A DNA stretch of 26,187 nt from an uncultured Ruminococcus sp. (GTDB taxonomy: Bacteria; Bacillota; Clostridia; Oscillospirales; CAG-272). Position numbers and translations under genes: made by a program. The first letter of the stretch is position 1; each line of letters opens with the position of its first letter. Location of the stretch: positions 1-26,187 of the forward strand of contig CACXBN010000029.1 in NCBI GenBank assembly GCA_902765885.1, in the 5' to 3' direction. A model generated the notes under the pieces. It was not told the origin of the DNA. It made no database searches and was given only the letters and a program-made list of their open reading frames with translations. This document shows positions 1 through 8,290 of this stretch, one piece after another.

Positions 1-1707
1 ATAGGCGAAGATGAGGATGAACTTGAAAAGAAAATTCAATCTTCGCATCTTCCGAAGGAAGTCAGCGAGAAGTTGACCAAAGAGCTCGGAAGACTTAGAA
101 AAATGGCATTCAGTTCACCTGATGCAGCTGTTCTTCGAAATTATATCGAGACTTGTCTGGAAATCCCGTGGGGTATGAAAACCAAAGACAGAGTTGATAT
201 CAAGGTGGCAAAGAAAATTCTCGACGACGACCATGACGGACTGGACAAAGTGAAGGACAGGATTCTCGAATTTCTTGCCGTAAAGCAGCTGAATCCCAAC
301 ATCAAAAACCAGATTTTGTGTCTGGTCGGCCCTCCCGGAACCGGAAAAACTTCTCTAGGAGCATCAATCGCACATGCAATGAAGAGAAAATACGTACGCG
401 TCTCTCTCGGAGGCGTACGGGATGAATCCGATATCAGGGGACACAGAAAGACATATATAGGTTCAATGCCCGGCAGAATAATAACCGCTCTCACACAGTG
501 CGGTTCAATGAACCCTGTTATGCTCCTTGATGAAGTAGATAAAATGTGCTCTGACCTCAGAGGAGACCCTGCATCCGCTCTCCTTGAAGTCCTTGACAGT
601 GAACAGAACAAAGCCTTCAGGGATCACTTTATAGAACTGCCTGTTGACTTGTCAGATACCCTGTTCATCTGCACGGCCAATACTCTGTCGACAATACCGA
701 GACCCCTTCTTGACAGGATGGAAGTTATCGAACTGCACACATATACACCTACGGAAAAGCTTTCCATAGCTAAACACCATCTTCTTCCGAAACAGCTCAA
801 GAGACACGGGCTTGACAGAAAAAAACTGAAAATATCCGACAAAACCATAATGGCATTGATTGACGGATACACACGTGAATCCGGGGTCAGAAATCTCGAA
901 AGAGAAATAGGCTCGCTTTGCAGAAAGGCAGCAAAGAAAATCATTGAGACTAACGTATCCTCAATCTCAATCAAATGTGATGAACTTGAAGAGTATCTGG
1001 GTCCTAAGGTTTTCATAGATGATGAAGTGTCAAAACGAGACCTCGTCGGTGTAACAAACGGACTGGCATATACAGAGGTGGGCGGAGATTTACTGAAAGT
1101 CGAAGTGCTTCCTGTGGACGGCAGCGGCAAAATAGAACTCACGGGTACTCTCGGAAATGTAATGAAGGAATCCGCACAGATTGCCGTAACTTACACCAGA
1201 GCCCATTGTGACGAATTCGGAATACCAGCCGATTTTTACAAAACCAAAGATATACATATCCATGTCCCAGAAGGTGCCGTTCCAAAAGACGGGCCAAGTG
1301 CCGGAGTAACTCTTACAACTTCGCTTATAAGCGCATTATCAGGCTTAAGAGTGCGCCATGACATTGCGATGACGGGTGAGATCACACTCACAGGAAGGGT
1401 TTTGCCTATCGGAGGACTTAGAGAAAAAGCCACAGCTGCTTACTCCAAAGGAATAAGGACCTTGCTTATTCCGAAAGAAAACATGAGAGACATCAAAGAA
1501 CTCGAAAAAGAAGTCGCAGATTCGATTACATTCATTCCCTGCTCGACACTTGAAGATGTGCTGAACAATGCTCTTGTAGGAAATGCACCGAAGCTCGATC
1601 TTCCGCCGATAACAGACGAAAGTGTTGCGGGGGAGAAAACAGGAGTAAATGTTAAAACAGGCGTAGTTCCTCAAATAAAAAGAAAGCGTTCATACAAGAA
1701 CAACTGA
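1..1707 (+). CDS. lon: ATP-dependent protease Lon (C-terminal 568 residues; 5' end outside window)
   Basis: Lon is a cytoplasmic AAA+ serine protease that unfolds and degrades damaged and regulatory proteins. The frame is open from base 1, so the gene enters from the left and about 220-250 N-terminal residues are missing compared with a usual Lon. Walker A (GPPGTGKT, around bases 330-353), Walker B (MLLDEVDK) and the AAA+ lid are present, followed by the protease domain. The catalytic dyad is Ser (codon 433, in KDGPSAGVT) and Lys (codon 476, in GGLREKATAA). Their 43-residue spacing matches the Ser679/Lys722 pair of E. coli Lon. A short Lys/Arg-rich tail follows the protease domain. The stop lies 6 bases before ysxC, an arrangement also seen in Bacillus (lonA-ysxC). 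The TTG at base 73 is an internal codon, not the start. Confidence 0.98.
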   Translation: MGEDEDELEKKIQSSHLPKEVSEKLTKELGRLRKMAFSSPDAAVLRNYIETCLEIPWGMKTKDRVDIKVAKKILDDDHDGLDKVKDRILEFLAVKQLNPNIKNQILCLVGPPGTGKTSLGASIAHAMKRKYVRVSLGGVRDESDIRGHRKTYIGSMPGRIITALTQCGSMNPVMLLDEVDKMCSDLRGDPASALLEVLDSEQNKAFRDHFIELPVDLSDTLFICTANTLSTIPRPLLDRMEVIELHTYTPTEKLSIAKHHLLPKQLKRHGLDRKKLKISDKTIMALIDGYTRESGVRNLEREIGSLCRKAAKKIIETNVSSISIKCDELEEYLGPKVFIDDEVSKRDLVGVTNGLAYTEVGGDLLKVEVLPVDGSGKIELTGTLGNVMKESAQIAVTYTRAHCDEFGIPADFYKTKDIHIHVPEGAVPKDGPSAGVTLTTSLISALSGLRVRHDIAMTGEITLTGRVLPIGGLREKATAAYSKGIRTLLIPKENMRDIKELEKEVADSITFIPCSTLEDVLNNALVGNAPKLDLPPITDESVAGEKTGVNVKTGVVPQIKRKRSYKNN

Positions 1708-1713
1708 TCTTAA

Positions 1714-2313
1714 ATGAAACCTAATTTAAATAATGTTAATCTTAAAATGTCAGCCGGGACAATCAAACAGTTCCCTGCCGACAGACTTCCCCAGGTTGCT
1801 TTTGCCGGGCGCTCAAATGTAGGAAAAAGTTCTCTGATAAACTCGCTCCTGCAGAGAAAAAGTCTCGCAAGGGTCAGCGGCGAACCAGGAAAGACCATAA
1901 CCATCAACTTCTATGATATCGATAAAAAACTATATCTGGTTGATTTGCCCGGATACGGATATGCCAAAAGGACCCGATCCGAGCAGGCGGCATGGTCCAA
2001 ACTCACTGACGGGTATTTCACAAACAACCCGAATATTGATTCTCTGAAACTTGTATGCCAGCTGATAGACAGCAGAACCGGCCCGACACAGGATGACATC
2101 AACATGATATATTACCTTCGGGAGACAAACACCCCTTATGTCATTGTTGCCACAAAGTCAGACAAACTGAATTCAACCGAAAAAAAGGAATTCATGAGCA
2201 GCATGGCTGAAGACGATATGACGTCAGACAGTCCGCTGATAATGTACTCATCAAAAACCGGTGACGGCAAAGCAGAATTGTGGAATCAAATATACGCGCA
2301 CTGTTCCTTATAA
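1714..2313 (+). CDS. ysxC: Ribosome biogenesis GTPase YsxC/EngB (YihA family)
   Basis: A 199-residue TRAFAC-class GTPase of the EngB/YsxC family, which in Bacillus is needed for assembly of the large ribosomal subunit. The G motifs are in order: G1 GRSNVGKS (residues 32-39), G3 DLPGYGYA, G4 TKSD and G5-like SSKTG. Length is normal for the family. The start follows the lon stop by 6 bases and has only a poor Shine-Dalgarno, so translational coupling to lon is likely. The next gene, lysA, starts about 23 bases downstream. Confidence 0.97.
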   Translation: MKPNLNNVNLKMSAGTIKQFPADRLPQVAFAGRSNVGKSSLINSLLQRKSLARVSGEPGKTITINFYDIDKKLYLVDLPGYGYAKRTRSEQAAWSKLTDGYFTNNPNIDSLKLVCQLIDSRTGPTQDDINMIYYLRETNTPYVIVATKSDKLNSTEKKEFMSSMAEDDMTSDSPLIMYSSKTGDGKAELWNQIYAHCSL

Positions 2314-2336
2314 GATGATTGCTGAGGTATGCTACT

Positions 2337-3653
2337 ATGGTGTTGCATTCGATATATGATATAAACGAAAAAGGGCATTTGACTGTAAGCGGTCTTGACT
2401 CAACCGAGCTCGCAAAGGAATACGGGACTCCACTCTATCTTCTCGATACAGACCATGTACGCAAAATGTGCCGTACATACAAAGAAGCGATGGAGGAGTC
2501 GTTCGGATCGGATTCAAAACCGGTTTATGCCGGAAAAGCCCTTTGCTACTCGGGCATATATAAAATCATAAAGGACGAGGGGCTTTATGCTGACTGTGTC
2601 TCATCAGGTGAGCTTTATATAGCAACAAAAGCTGGGTTTGACCCGGAGCACATATTCTTTCACGGAAACAACAAGACTGATGAGGATCTCAGATATGCTG
2701 CTGTTCTTGGAATCGGTCATATAGTTGTTGACGGAGATGATGAACTCGATGCGCTTGAAGCCATAGCTTCAAATCTCGGTACAAACGTCCACATCATTCT
2801 GAGAATAACACCCGGTATTGATCCTCATACTCACAAGAAGATCATTACAGGAAATGTGGATTCAAAGTTCGGGACCGCAATTAAAACCGGTCAGGCCAAA
2901 GAAATCGTTAAAAAGGCTCTATCTAAAAAAAATATAATTCTTGACGGTCTTCACTGTCATATTGGTTCTCAGATATTTGAAACGGAACCATTCGTTGATG
3001 CTCTTGACATTATGATAAAATTTATGTCAGAACTGAAAAAAGATCTCGGTTATGAAACATCACTCCTCAATCTGGGAGGCGGATTCGGTGTCAGATATAC
3101 CGAAAAGGACCCTGTCATAAACTATACTGCAAATATAGAAAAGCTCGGTGAGGAACTTTCGAGACTGTGCCTGCTTTACGATGTCAGAAAACCGGTTATA
3201 TATATGGAACCCGGTCGTTCGATAGTCGCCGCCGCCGGAGCAACTCTTTATACCTGCGGCACGGTAAAGGAAATTCCGGGATTCAGAAATTATGTTTCGG
3301 TTGACGGCGGAATGACAGATGACCCGAGATATACCCTTTATCAATCCGAATATACGATAGTAAACGCAACAAAAGCCGGAGAAGAAGCTGATTTTGAGTG
3401 CACCATCAGCGGAAGATGCTGTGAAAGCGGAGATCTGCTTGCGGAAAACATAAAAATCAGAAAACCAAGTCGCGGGGACATTATTGCAACGCTGGTAACA
3501 GGAGCATACAACTACTCCATGGCTTCCAACTACAATATGATTCCACGAGCTCCACTTGTGGAAATAAGCCGCGGCAAGGCAAATCTGGCAGTCAGACGCG
3601 AAACCTTTGAAGATCTGATATCCCGAGATGCCGATCCGACAAAGAAAGGATAA
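2337..3653 (+). CDS. lysA: Diaminopimelate decarboxylase LysA
   Basis: A PLP enzyme that decarboxylates meso-diaminopimelate to L-lysine, the last step of lysine synthesis. It is 438 residues with the alanine-racemase-like TIM barrel followed by the C-terminal beta domain. The PLP lysine is K67 in YAGKALC. The glycine loop GGGFG and the C-terminal CESGD motif, which supplies an active-site Cys across the dimer, are both present. I place the start at the ATG at 2337, because GAGGT at 2324-2328 lies 8 bases upstream. The longer frame opens with a TTG at 2319 that has no ribosome-binding site. It lies in the lon-ysxC run, 6 bases before the M50 protease gene. No lysine riboswitch is visible in the short gap upstream. 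Confidence 0.97.
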   Translation: MVLHSIYDINEKGHLTVSGLDSTELAKEYGTPLYLLDTDHVRKMCRTYKEAMEESFGSDSKPVYAGKALCYSGIYKIIKDEGLYADCVSSGELYIATKAGFDPEHIFFHGNNKTDEDLRYAAVLGIGHIVVDGDDELDALEAIASNLGTNVHIILRITPGIDPHTHKKIITGNVDSKFGTAIKTGQAKEIVKKALSKKNIILDGLHCHIGSQIFETEPFVDALDIMIKFMSELKKDLGYETSLLNLGGGFGVRYTEKDPVINYTANIEKLGEELSRLCLLYDVRKPVIYMEPGRSIVAAAGATLYTCGTVKEIPGFRNYVSVDGGMTDDPRYTLYQSEYTIVNATKAGEEADFECTISGRCCESGDLLAENIKIRKPSRGDIIATLVTGAYNYSMASNYNMIPRAPLVEISRGKANLAVRRETFEDLISRDADPTKKG

Positions 3654-3659
3654 CTACCG

Positions 3660-4355
3660 ATGCTTATACGTTTGATCCAAAGCGGGTTCAGTCCCACTTT
3701 GCTTATATCTTTCCTGCTTGCGATTCCCTGTATTATATTTTCTCTGAGTGCACATGAATGCGCACATGCATTCGTTGCATACAAGCTGGGCGATGACACC
3801 GCAAGACTGATGGGAAGAATGACGCTCAATCCAATGAAACATCTCGACCCGATAGGAACTGTCCTGCTTCTTATAGCCGGATTCGGTTATGCACGCCCGG
3901 TGCCTGTAAATCCGTTGCGTTTTAAAAACTCGCGCAGGGGAATGGCTTTGACAGCTCTTGCCGGTCCTGTCACCAATTTTATCATTGCATTTTTCTTCAC
4001 CATCATATACGCGGTATTCATAAAGGTATTTCCGTTCAATGCCATAAGCACTGACACCGGTGTTTTCTGGTTTATGATAATCTCATATTTACTTTCATAT
4101 ATGGTTGCGCTTAACATTACTCTGGGAGTATTCAATTTTATTCCGATTCCTCCTCTGGACGGTTCAAAGATACTGCAGCTGATAATTCCCGACAGAGCGT
4201 ATGAGAAGATACGTCCATATGAAAGATATATTTCTATCGTTTTCATTGTACTTCTCGTTTCAGGGGTATTAAGTGTTCCGATAAATGCTGTATCGTCATT
4301 TATTGAATCGGGATTCAGGTGGTTCGTGTACCTGATCCTCCCGTTTCTGAGATAA
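3660..4355 (+). CDS. Site-2 protease family protein (peptidase M50, polytopic membrane zinc protease)
   Basis: A 231-residue intramembrane metalloprotease-like protein. The zinc motif HECAH (residues 32-36) sits in the first hydrophobic segment. The third zinc ligand is probably D167 in IPPLDGSK, close to the usual membrane-embedded aspartate motif of M50 proteases. Several further hydrophobic segments are visible (about 101-122, 134-160 and 190-215), with a last one at the C-terminus. It has no PDZ domain and no periplasmic insertion, so it belongs to the short YwhC/Rip-like group rather than RseP or SpoIVFB. The substrate cannot be told from the sequence. It starts 6 bases after lysA with an AAAGGA element upstream, and scpA follows after 13 bases. 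This short M50 gene upstream of scpA-scpB fits what I recall of clostridial gene order. Confidence 0.92.
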   Translation: MLIRLIQSGFSPTLLISFLLAIPCIIFSLSAHECAHAFVAYKLGDDTARLMGRMTLNPMKHLDPIGTVLLLIAGFGYARPVPVNPLRFKNSRRGMALTALAGPVTNFIIAFFFTIIYAVFIKVFPFNAISTDTGVFWFMIISYLLSYMVALNITLGVFNFIPIPPLDGSKILQLIIPDRAYEKIRPYERYISIVFIVLLVSGVLSVPINAVSSFIESGFRWFVYLILPFLR

Positions 4356-4368
4356 ACACAGGTAAATA

Positions 4369-5166
4369 ATGAGCATGACAAATCCCATTAATTATAAAAT
4401 AGAAATATATGAAGGTCCCCTTGATCTTCTGGTATCTCTGGTTGAAAAAAACAAAATAAATATAGAAGACATACCTATTGATCTGATATGCACGCAATAC
4501 ATGGAATATATTGCTGACGCGTCTTCCCATGATATAGAGTTGGCATGCGAATTTCTGTATATGGCGAGTGAACTTATGCTTATCAAAAGCAGGATGCTGC
4601 TTCCGAGAGATCCCGAGAAAGATGAAGACCCGAGGAAAGTCCTGGTAGACGCAATCGTAGAATACCAAAAGGCCAAGCTCGCCGCATCTGAGCTTACTGA
4701 TCTGTACTCGGAGTATGGCAGCAGGATGGTCAAGGAAACCGATGATATATCACCGGACAAGACATATGTTGCCGATCAGACTGTTGAGTTGCTGACAGCC
4801 GCGCTTCTGAAAGTTTTATCAGAAACACCGCAGCTCAGCAACGAAAAAATCAAGGAAAAAGAATTCGGGCAGATTGTAAACGCTCCAAGAATTCCGATTC
4901 ATACCGTTATTTCAAGCTTAATAGATAATTTAAAAAAATCCGGTAATGAGATTTACCTTGACTCGTATTTCAGAGATTCGTCTTCCAAATCAGAAATAAT
5001 AGCAAAATTCATAGGCATACTCGAGCTTATGAAAATTCACACTATTTATATAGAAGATGACTCCGAAAACCAGTCAGGTGTGACGGATATTTCATGTGCT
5101 CACATCAAAATCAAACTTATTAGTGACAGCCCCTCGCTTCCTGATGAACTGGAAGTATATCAATAA
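4369..5166 (+). CDS. scpA: Segregation and condensation protein A (ScpA kleisin)
   Basis: The kleisin subunit of bacterial SMC condensin. It bridges the SMC heads and binds ScpB, and acts on the nucleoid in chromosome compaction and segregation. It has 265 residues with the typical N-terminus (YKIEIYEGPLDLLVSLVEK, the SMC-neck-binding helices) and a C-terminal winged-helix region with FIGILELMK. Length is normal. The start uses the ATG at 4369 behind a modest AGG; a second ATG two codons on is also possible. scpB follows after 20 bases. smc itself is not in the window. Confidence 0.97.
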   Translation: MSMTNPINYKIEIYEGPLDLLVSLVEKNKINIEDIPIDLICTQYMEYIADASSHDIELACEFLYMASELMLIKSRMLLPRDPEKDEDPRKVLVDAIVEYQKAKLAASELTDLYSEYGSRMVKETDDISPDKTYVADQTVELLTAALLKVLSETPQLSNEKIKEKEFGQIVNAPRIPIHTVISSLIDNLKKSGNEIYLDSYFRDSSSKSEIIAKFIGILELMKIHTIYIEDDSENQSGVTDISCAHIKIKLISDSPSLPDELEVYQ

Positions 5167-5186
5167 TTATCGAACAGGAAAACACA

Positions 5187-5828
5187 ATGAACGATAACGA
5201 ACAGCTCAGACTGACAGATGAAACGGTTTATACCACGGAACAGAAGTTTGCGATTATAGAAGCCTGCCTGTTTGCGGCAGGTCATCCGCTCACATATGAC
5301 AAACTTGCTGAAGTTCTCTTTATTTCAGAATCAGAGTGCAAAGACCTTGTTGAAAAATTCGAGAAACTGTACAACGATGAATCATACATGCCGAGAGGCG
5401 TAATTCTTGTAAGATACCCGGATTCATGTCAGCTTTGTACCCGTGAAACTTACGGTAAGGAAATCAAAGTTGCACTTGGAATGAGGAGAAGCGGTAATCT
5501 CTCGCAGACACTCCTTGAGGTTCTTGCAATCATCGCTTACAATCAACCTTCGACAAGAGCATATGTTGATACGGTCCGCGGAGTGGATTCCGGCTATGCC
5601 ATCAATGCCCTCTCGGAAAAAGAACTTATTGAAGTATGCGGCAGACTGGAAGCTCCGGGAAGACCTCTTCTGTACAGAACCACAAACAAGTTTTTAAGAG
5701 TTTTCGGAATATCTGATATAGAGGAGCTGCCTACAGTTACCCTAAAAAAAGAAACCGGAGAGGAAATAGAAATTGCCCCGGAGGACCACTCAGAAGATCA
5801 GATAATTATTGACGTATCCGAATCATAA
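5187..5828 (+). CDS. scpB: Segregation and condensation protein B (ScpB)
   Basis: The winged-helix dimer that binds ScpA in the SMC-ScpAB condensin. It has 213 residues. The N-terminal part (AIIEACLFAAGHPLTYDKLA) and the second winged helix (LLEVLAIIAYNQPSTRAYVD, then RPLLYRTTNKFLRVFGI) are typical of the family. The acidic C-terminal tail is common in this group. AGGA lies about 8 bases before the ATG. It is cotranscribed with scpA, and a DUF2953 gene follows after 46 bases. Confidence 0.97.
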   Translation: MNDNEQLRLTDETVYTTEQKFAIIEACLFAAGHPLTYDKLAEVLFISESECKDLVEKFEKLYNDESYMPRGVILVRYPDSCQLCTRETYGKEIKVALGMRRSGNLSQTLLEVLAIIAYNQPSTRAYVDTVRGVDSGYAINALSEKELIEVCGRLEAPGRPLLYRTTNKFLRVFGISDIEELPTVTLKKETGEEIEIAPEDHSEDQIIIDVSES

Positions 5829-5874
5829 TATCACAAATGTAATCGCACACAAACTTGACAGGAGGTGAGAGCCG

Positions 5875-6552
5875 GTGGTTTTTCTTTATATTCTTCTCGG
5901 CATAATACTGCTGTTCGCTCTCATTTTTTCTTTGTTTATAAAAGCTGAGATCATTTACAGGAATGAAAGCGGATTCGGACTGAAAGCAGGCGCAGGACCT
6001 GTTATGATTACGGTGACTCCAAAAAAGAAAAAAGAGATAAACCTCAAAGATTACTCATACAAAAAATTCCAAAAAAGACTTGAGAAAGAAAAAAAGAAAA
6101 AAGAAAAAGCCGCTCTGAAAAAAGCGAAAAAGGAGAAAGCAAAAAAAGAAGCCGAAAAGCTTGCTCCGGATTCAAAAGAGAAGGACACCGGCAAGATGGC
6201 TTCGATTATATCCCTCATAAAGTTCGGAATCGGAGAGGTCGGAATACTGATAAGCAGCATAAAGACGGAAATCAGATCGCTTCACATAATCTGCAGCGGT
6301 GAGGATGCGGCAGACACCGCCATAAAATACGGCACTTTTTCAGCAGGAATATCAACAATTCTCGAGCTGCTCTCACTCTCATCACTAAAGCCGCCGCGCG
6401 ACGGCTGCGTGACTCTTGATTATGATTTTCTGTCAGACAAATCACAATTTGACATTGATATAATTTTCAAAATCAGGATTTTCACCATAATCAGGATCGG
6501 AATGCACGCCCTTGTATGGTTTATAAAATCTAAAATCAAAAATAAAACATAA
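5875..6552 (+). CDS. DUF2953 domain membrane protein
   Basis: A 225-residue protein with an N-terminal membrane helix (about residues 2-22, LYILLGIILLFALIFSLFI), then a highly charged Lys/Glu/Ala stretch (about residues 45-105) likely to form a long single or coiled helix. The C-terminal part (RSLHIICSGEDAADTAIKYG onwards, ending with FKIRIFTIIRIGM) looks like DUF2953. The family is found in spore formers, often beside gerW/ytfJ, and its function is unknown to me. The start is GTG at 5875, placed by a strong AGGAGG at 5860-5865. The poly-Lys part is encoded by long A runs. Confidence 0.85.
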   Translation: MVFLYILLGIILLFALIFSLFIKAEIIYRNESGFGLKAGAGPVMITVTPKKKKEINLKDYSYKKFQKRLEKEKKKKEKAALKKAKKEKAKKEAEKLAPDSKEKDTGKMASIISLIKFGIGEVGILISSIKTEIRSLHIICSGEDAADTAIKYGTFSAGISTILELLSLSSLKPPRDGCVTLDYDFLSDKSQFDIDIIFKIRIFTIIRIGMHALVWFIKSKIKNKT

Positions 6553-6574
6553 AAATATTTTGACGAGGTGTATT

Positions 6575-7003
6575 ATGGCTGACAACACAAACAAACTGGG
6601 AGAAATGAACAAATCGTCTCTTGATTCTATCAAATCGATGCTTGATGCAAATACTATCGTTGGAGATCCGATAGAAACTCAAAATGGTGTATGTATTATA
6701 CCTATTTCCAAAATAACGGTGGGGTTCGCTTCAGGCGGACTTGATTATGCTGGAAAAGATTCAGCATCAAAGCCGAACAACTTCGGCGGAGGCGGCGGAA
6801 CAGGCGTGTCTGTTACACCGGTAGCATTTCTGGTTGTAAGCGCATCCGGAGAAGTCAACGTCCTGAATGTCAACAGTAATGTTTCCGGAACATCGGTGGA
6901 TACTGTTTCGCAGGTGGTTGGACTTATCGAAAGGTCTCCTGAACTCATTGAAAGAGTAAAAAGCGCCCTCTCAAAAAAGAAAAACGAAGAAAACAACATC
7001 TGA
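6575..7003 (+). CDS. ytfJ: GerW/YtfJ family sporulation protein
   Basis: A 142-residue member of the Spore_YtfJ family (GerW). In Bacillus it is made in the forespore and is linked to spore germination. The family signature is seen as VCIIPISKITVGFASGG, then a Gly-rich loop with GGGGGTGVSVTPVAFLV. It has no signal peptide. The ATG at 6575 is preceded by GAGGTG at a proper distance. The frame extends back to a TTG at 6560, but that would put the ribosome-binding site inside the gene. It lies between the DUF2953 gene and rluB. Its presence is the clearest sporulation marker in the window. Confidence 0.94.
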   Translation: MADNTNKLGEMNKSSLDSIKSMLDANTIVGDPIETQNGVCIIPISKITVGFASGGLDYAGKDSASKPNNFGGGGGTGVSVTPVAFLVVSASGEVNVLNVNSNVSGTSVDTVSQVVGLIERSPELIERVKSALSKKKNEENNI

Positions 7004-7018
7004 TCACATATTATACGG

Positions 7019-7747
7019 ATGGAAAAAGTACGAATTCAAAAGTATCTCAGCAACAGCGGCATTATATCAAGAAGGACAGCAGAAAAATACATTCTTGAGT
7101 CCAGAATCACAATCAACGGACTTCCTGCCAAAATCGGAGATACAGTTGACCCTTCGGCCGATATCGTAAAAATCGACGGTAAAGCCGTTGAATCTCAGAA
7201 TAAGTATATTTATATAGCTTTGAATAAACCTGTCGGTTATGTGACTACCATGTCTGATGATAAAGACAGGCGAGATATATCAGCTCTTCTGAAAAACATA
7301 AATACCCGTATTTATCCTGTCGGGAGACTCGATATGTATTCCGAAGGGCTCCTCATCTGTACAAATGACGGTGAAGTTGCCAATAAACTGATGCATCCTT
7401 CTCACAGCATTTCGAAATCATACATCACGGTTGTCACGACTGAGGTCACTCCGGATCAGCTCGAAAAATTATCTGAACCTTTTGAAATTGACGGATATTT
7501 TTTGAAACCGTATGAAGTTGAATTGATCGGGCATCTGAGAGCAGAAAACAATAAGACATTTTCTTCACTCAGATTCACACTGCATGAAGGACGAAACCGT
7601 GAAATAAGGAAGATCTGCGCACATAACGGTCTTAAGGTAGCAAAACTCACAAGAATATCCGTTGGCCCTGTTGAACTGGGAAATCTTCCTTCAGGCAAGT
7701 GGAGATATCTCACTGATGAAGAGATAAAAAAACTGAAAGAAATATAA
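7019..7747 (+). CDS. rluB: 23S rRNA pseudouridine synthase RluB family
   Basis: A 242-residue RsuA/RluB/RluE-type pseudouridine synthase that isomerises a uridine in ribosomal RNA. An N-terminal S4 RNA-binding domain (VRIQKYLSNSGIISRRTAEK, up to about residue 60) precedes the catalytic domain. The catalytic aspartate lies in GRLDMYSEGLL, and the NREIRKICAHNGL motif is near the end. Assignment to RluB rather than RsuA rests on length and on gene context (downstream of scpB). The start has no clear Shine-Dalgarno, and it follows ytfJ by 15 bases, so coupling is likely. Confidence 0.93.
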   Translation: MEKVRIQKYLSNSGIISRRTAEKYILESRITINGLPAKIGDTVDPSADIVKIDGKAVESQNKYIYIALNKPVGYVTTMSDDKDRRDISALLKNINTRIYPVGRLDMYSEGLLICTNDGEVANKLMHPSHSISKSYITVVTTEVTPDQLEKLSEPFEIDGYFLKPYEVELIGHLRAENNKTFSSLRFTLHEGRNREIRKICAHNGLKVAKLTRISVGPVELGNLPSGKWRYLTDEEIKKLKEI

Positions 7748-7766
7748 TTGACAGGAGAATCATCTG

Positions 7767-8177
7767 ATGTTTCATATTCAGCCTGTAAGATCAAGAGAAG
7801 AACAAAAAATAATTGCCGAACAGCTTGATACTGAATACTATGAAGACACATATGCCTTCTGTGCAGTGGAATCCGACCCGAAAACAGGCCAGGCACTCTC
7901 GCTTATTGGCTTATGTCAGTTTACTCTGAATCCGGAAATGTCTGAAATCAGAACGGTTTCATCTGCTCCCGGATATGAAGAAGACGAAGCGATGACCATA
8001 CTGATTCGGACCGTCATGTCGTCTGCTTTTAAGGCGGAGATTCCATATATTGCTATAGATGAATCTGTTTTGACGAAAGATAAAATTCTCAAGCTTGGTT
8101 TCAGGTTCACGGATAACAAATGGATAATTGACCTGAAAAAATTCTATGAATCCCCGTGCCACTATAATAGTGATTAA
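7767..8177 (+). CDS. Small GNAT-like protein, last gene of the plus-strand run
   Basis: A 136-residue soluble protein that I place only loosely in the GNAT acetyltransferase group. The order of elements fits a short GNAT: IGLCQFTLNPEMSEIRTVSS resembles the central strands, EEDEAMTILIRTVMSSAF the acetyl-CoA-side helix, and KILKLGFRFTDNKWIIDL the terminal LGF motif plus strand. A clear acetyl-CoA pyrophosphate loop (Q/RxxGxG/A) is not visible, so it may be inactive or a distant relative. AGGAG at 7753-7757 lies 9 bases before the ATG. It is cotranscribed with rluB and ends shortly before the terminator hairpin. Confidence 0.6.
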   Translation: MFHIQPVRSREEQKIIAEQLDTEYYEDTYAFCAVESDPKTGQALSLIGLCQFTLNPEMSEIRTVSSAPGYEEDEAMTILIRTVMSSAFKAEIPYIAIDESVLTKDKILKLGFRFTDNKWIIDLKKFYESPCHYNSD

Positions 8178-8234
8178 CAGAAGTGATCACTTATACCTTG
8201 TTGATATCATAATTTTTATATACGATTAGCATAA

Positions 8235-8263
8235 GGGCAGAAGCTTTATCACAGCTTCTGCCC
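8235..8263. terminator. Bidirectional terminator hairpin between convergent genes
   Basis: A perfect 11-bp inverted repeat, GGGCAGAAGCT and AGCTTCTGCCC, with a 7-base loop lies in the 113-base gap between the GNAT-like gene (plus) and the solute-binding protein gene (minus). T-rich bases follow on both strands (TGTTTAT on plus, TTATG on minus), but neither run is strong. The position suggests it ends both transcripts. Confidence 0.75.
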
Positions 8264-8290
8264 TGTTTATATCTGATCGTATAAATTGTA

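Noticed and set aside
73..75. TTG start for lon
   Set aside because: The frame is open to base 1 and the translated residues before it fit Lon, so this is an internal codon of a gene cut by the window edge.
3887..4381. 164-codon open frame on the minus strand inside the M50 protease and scpA
   Set aside because: Antisense to a well-conserved gene with clear motifs; it has no ribosome-binding site and no recognisable protein features.
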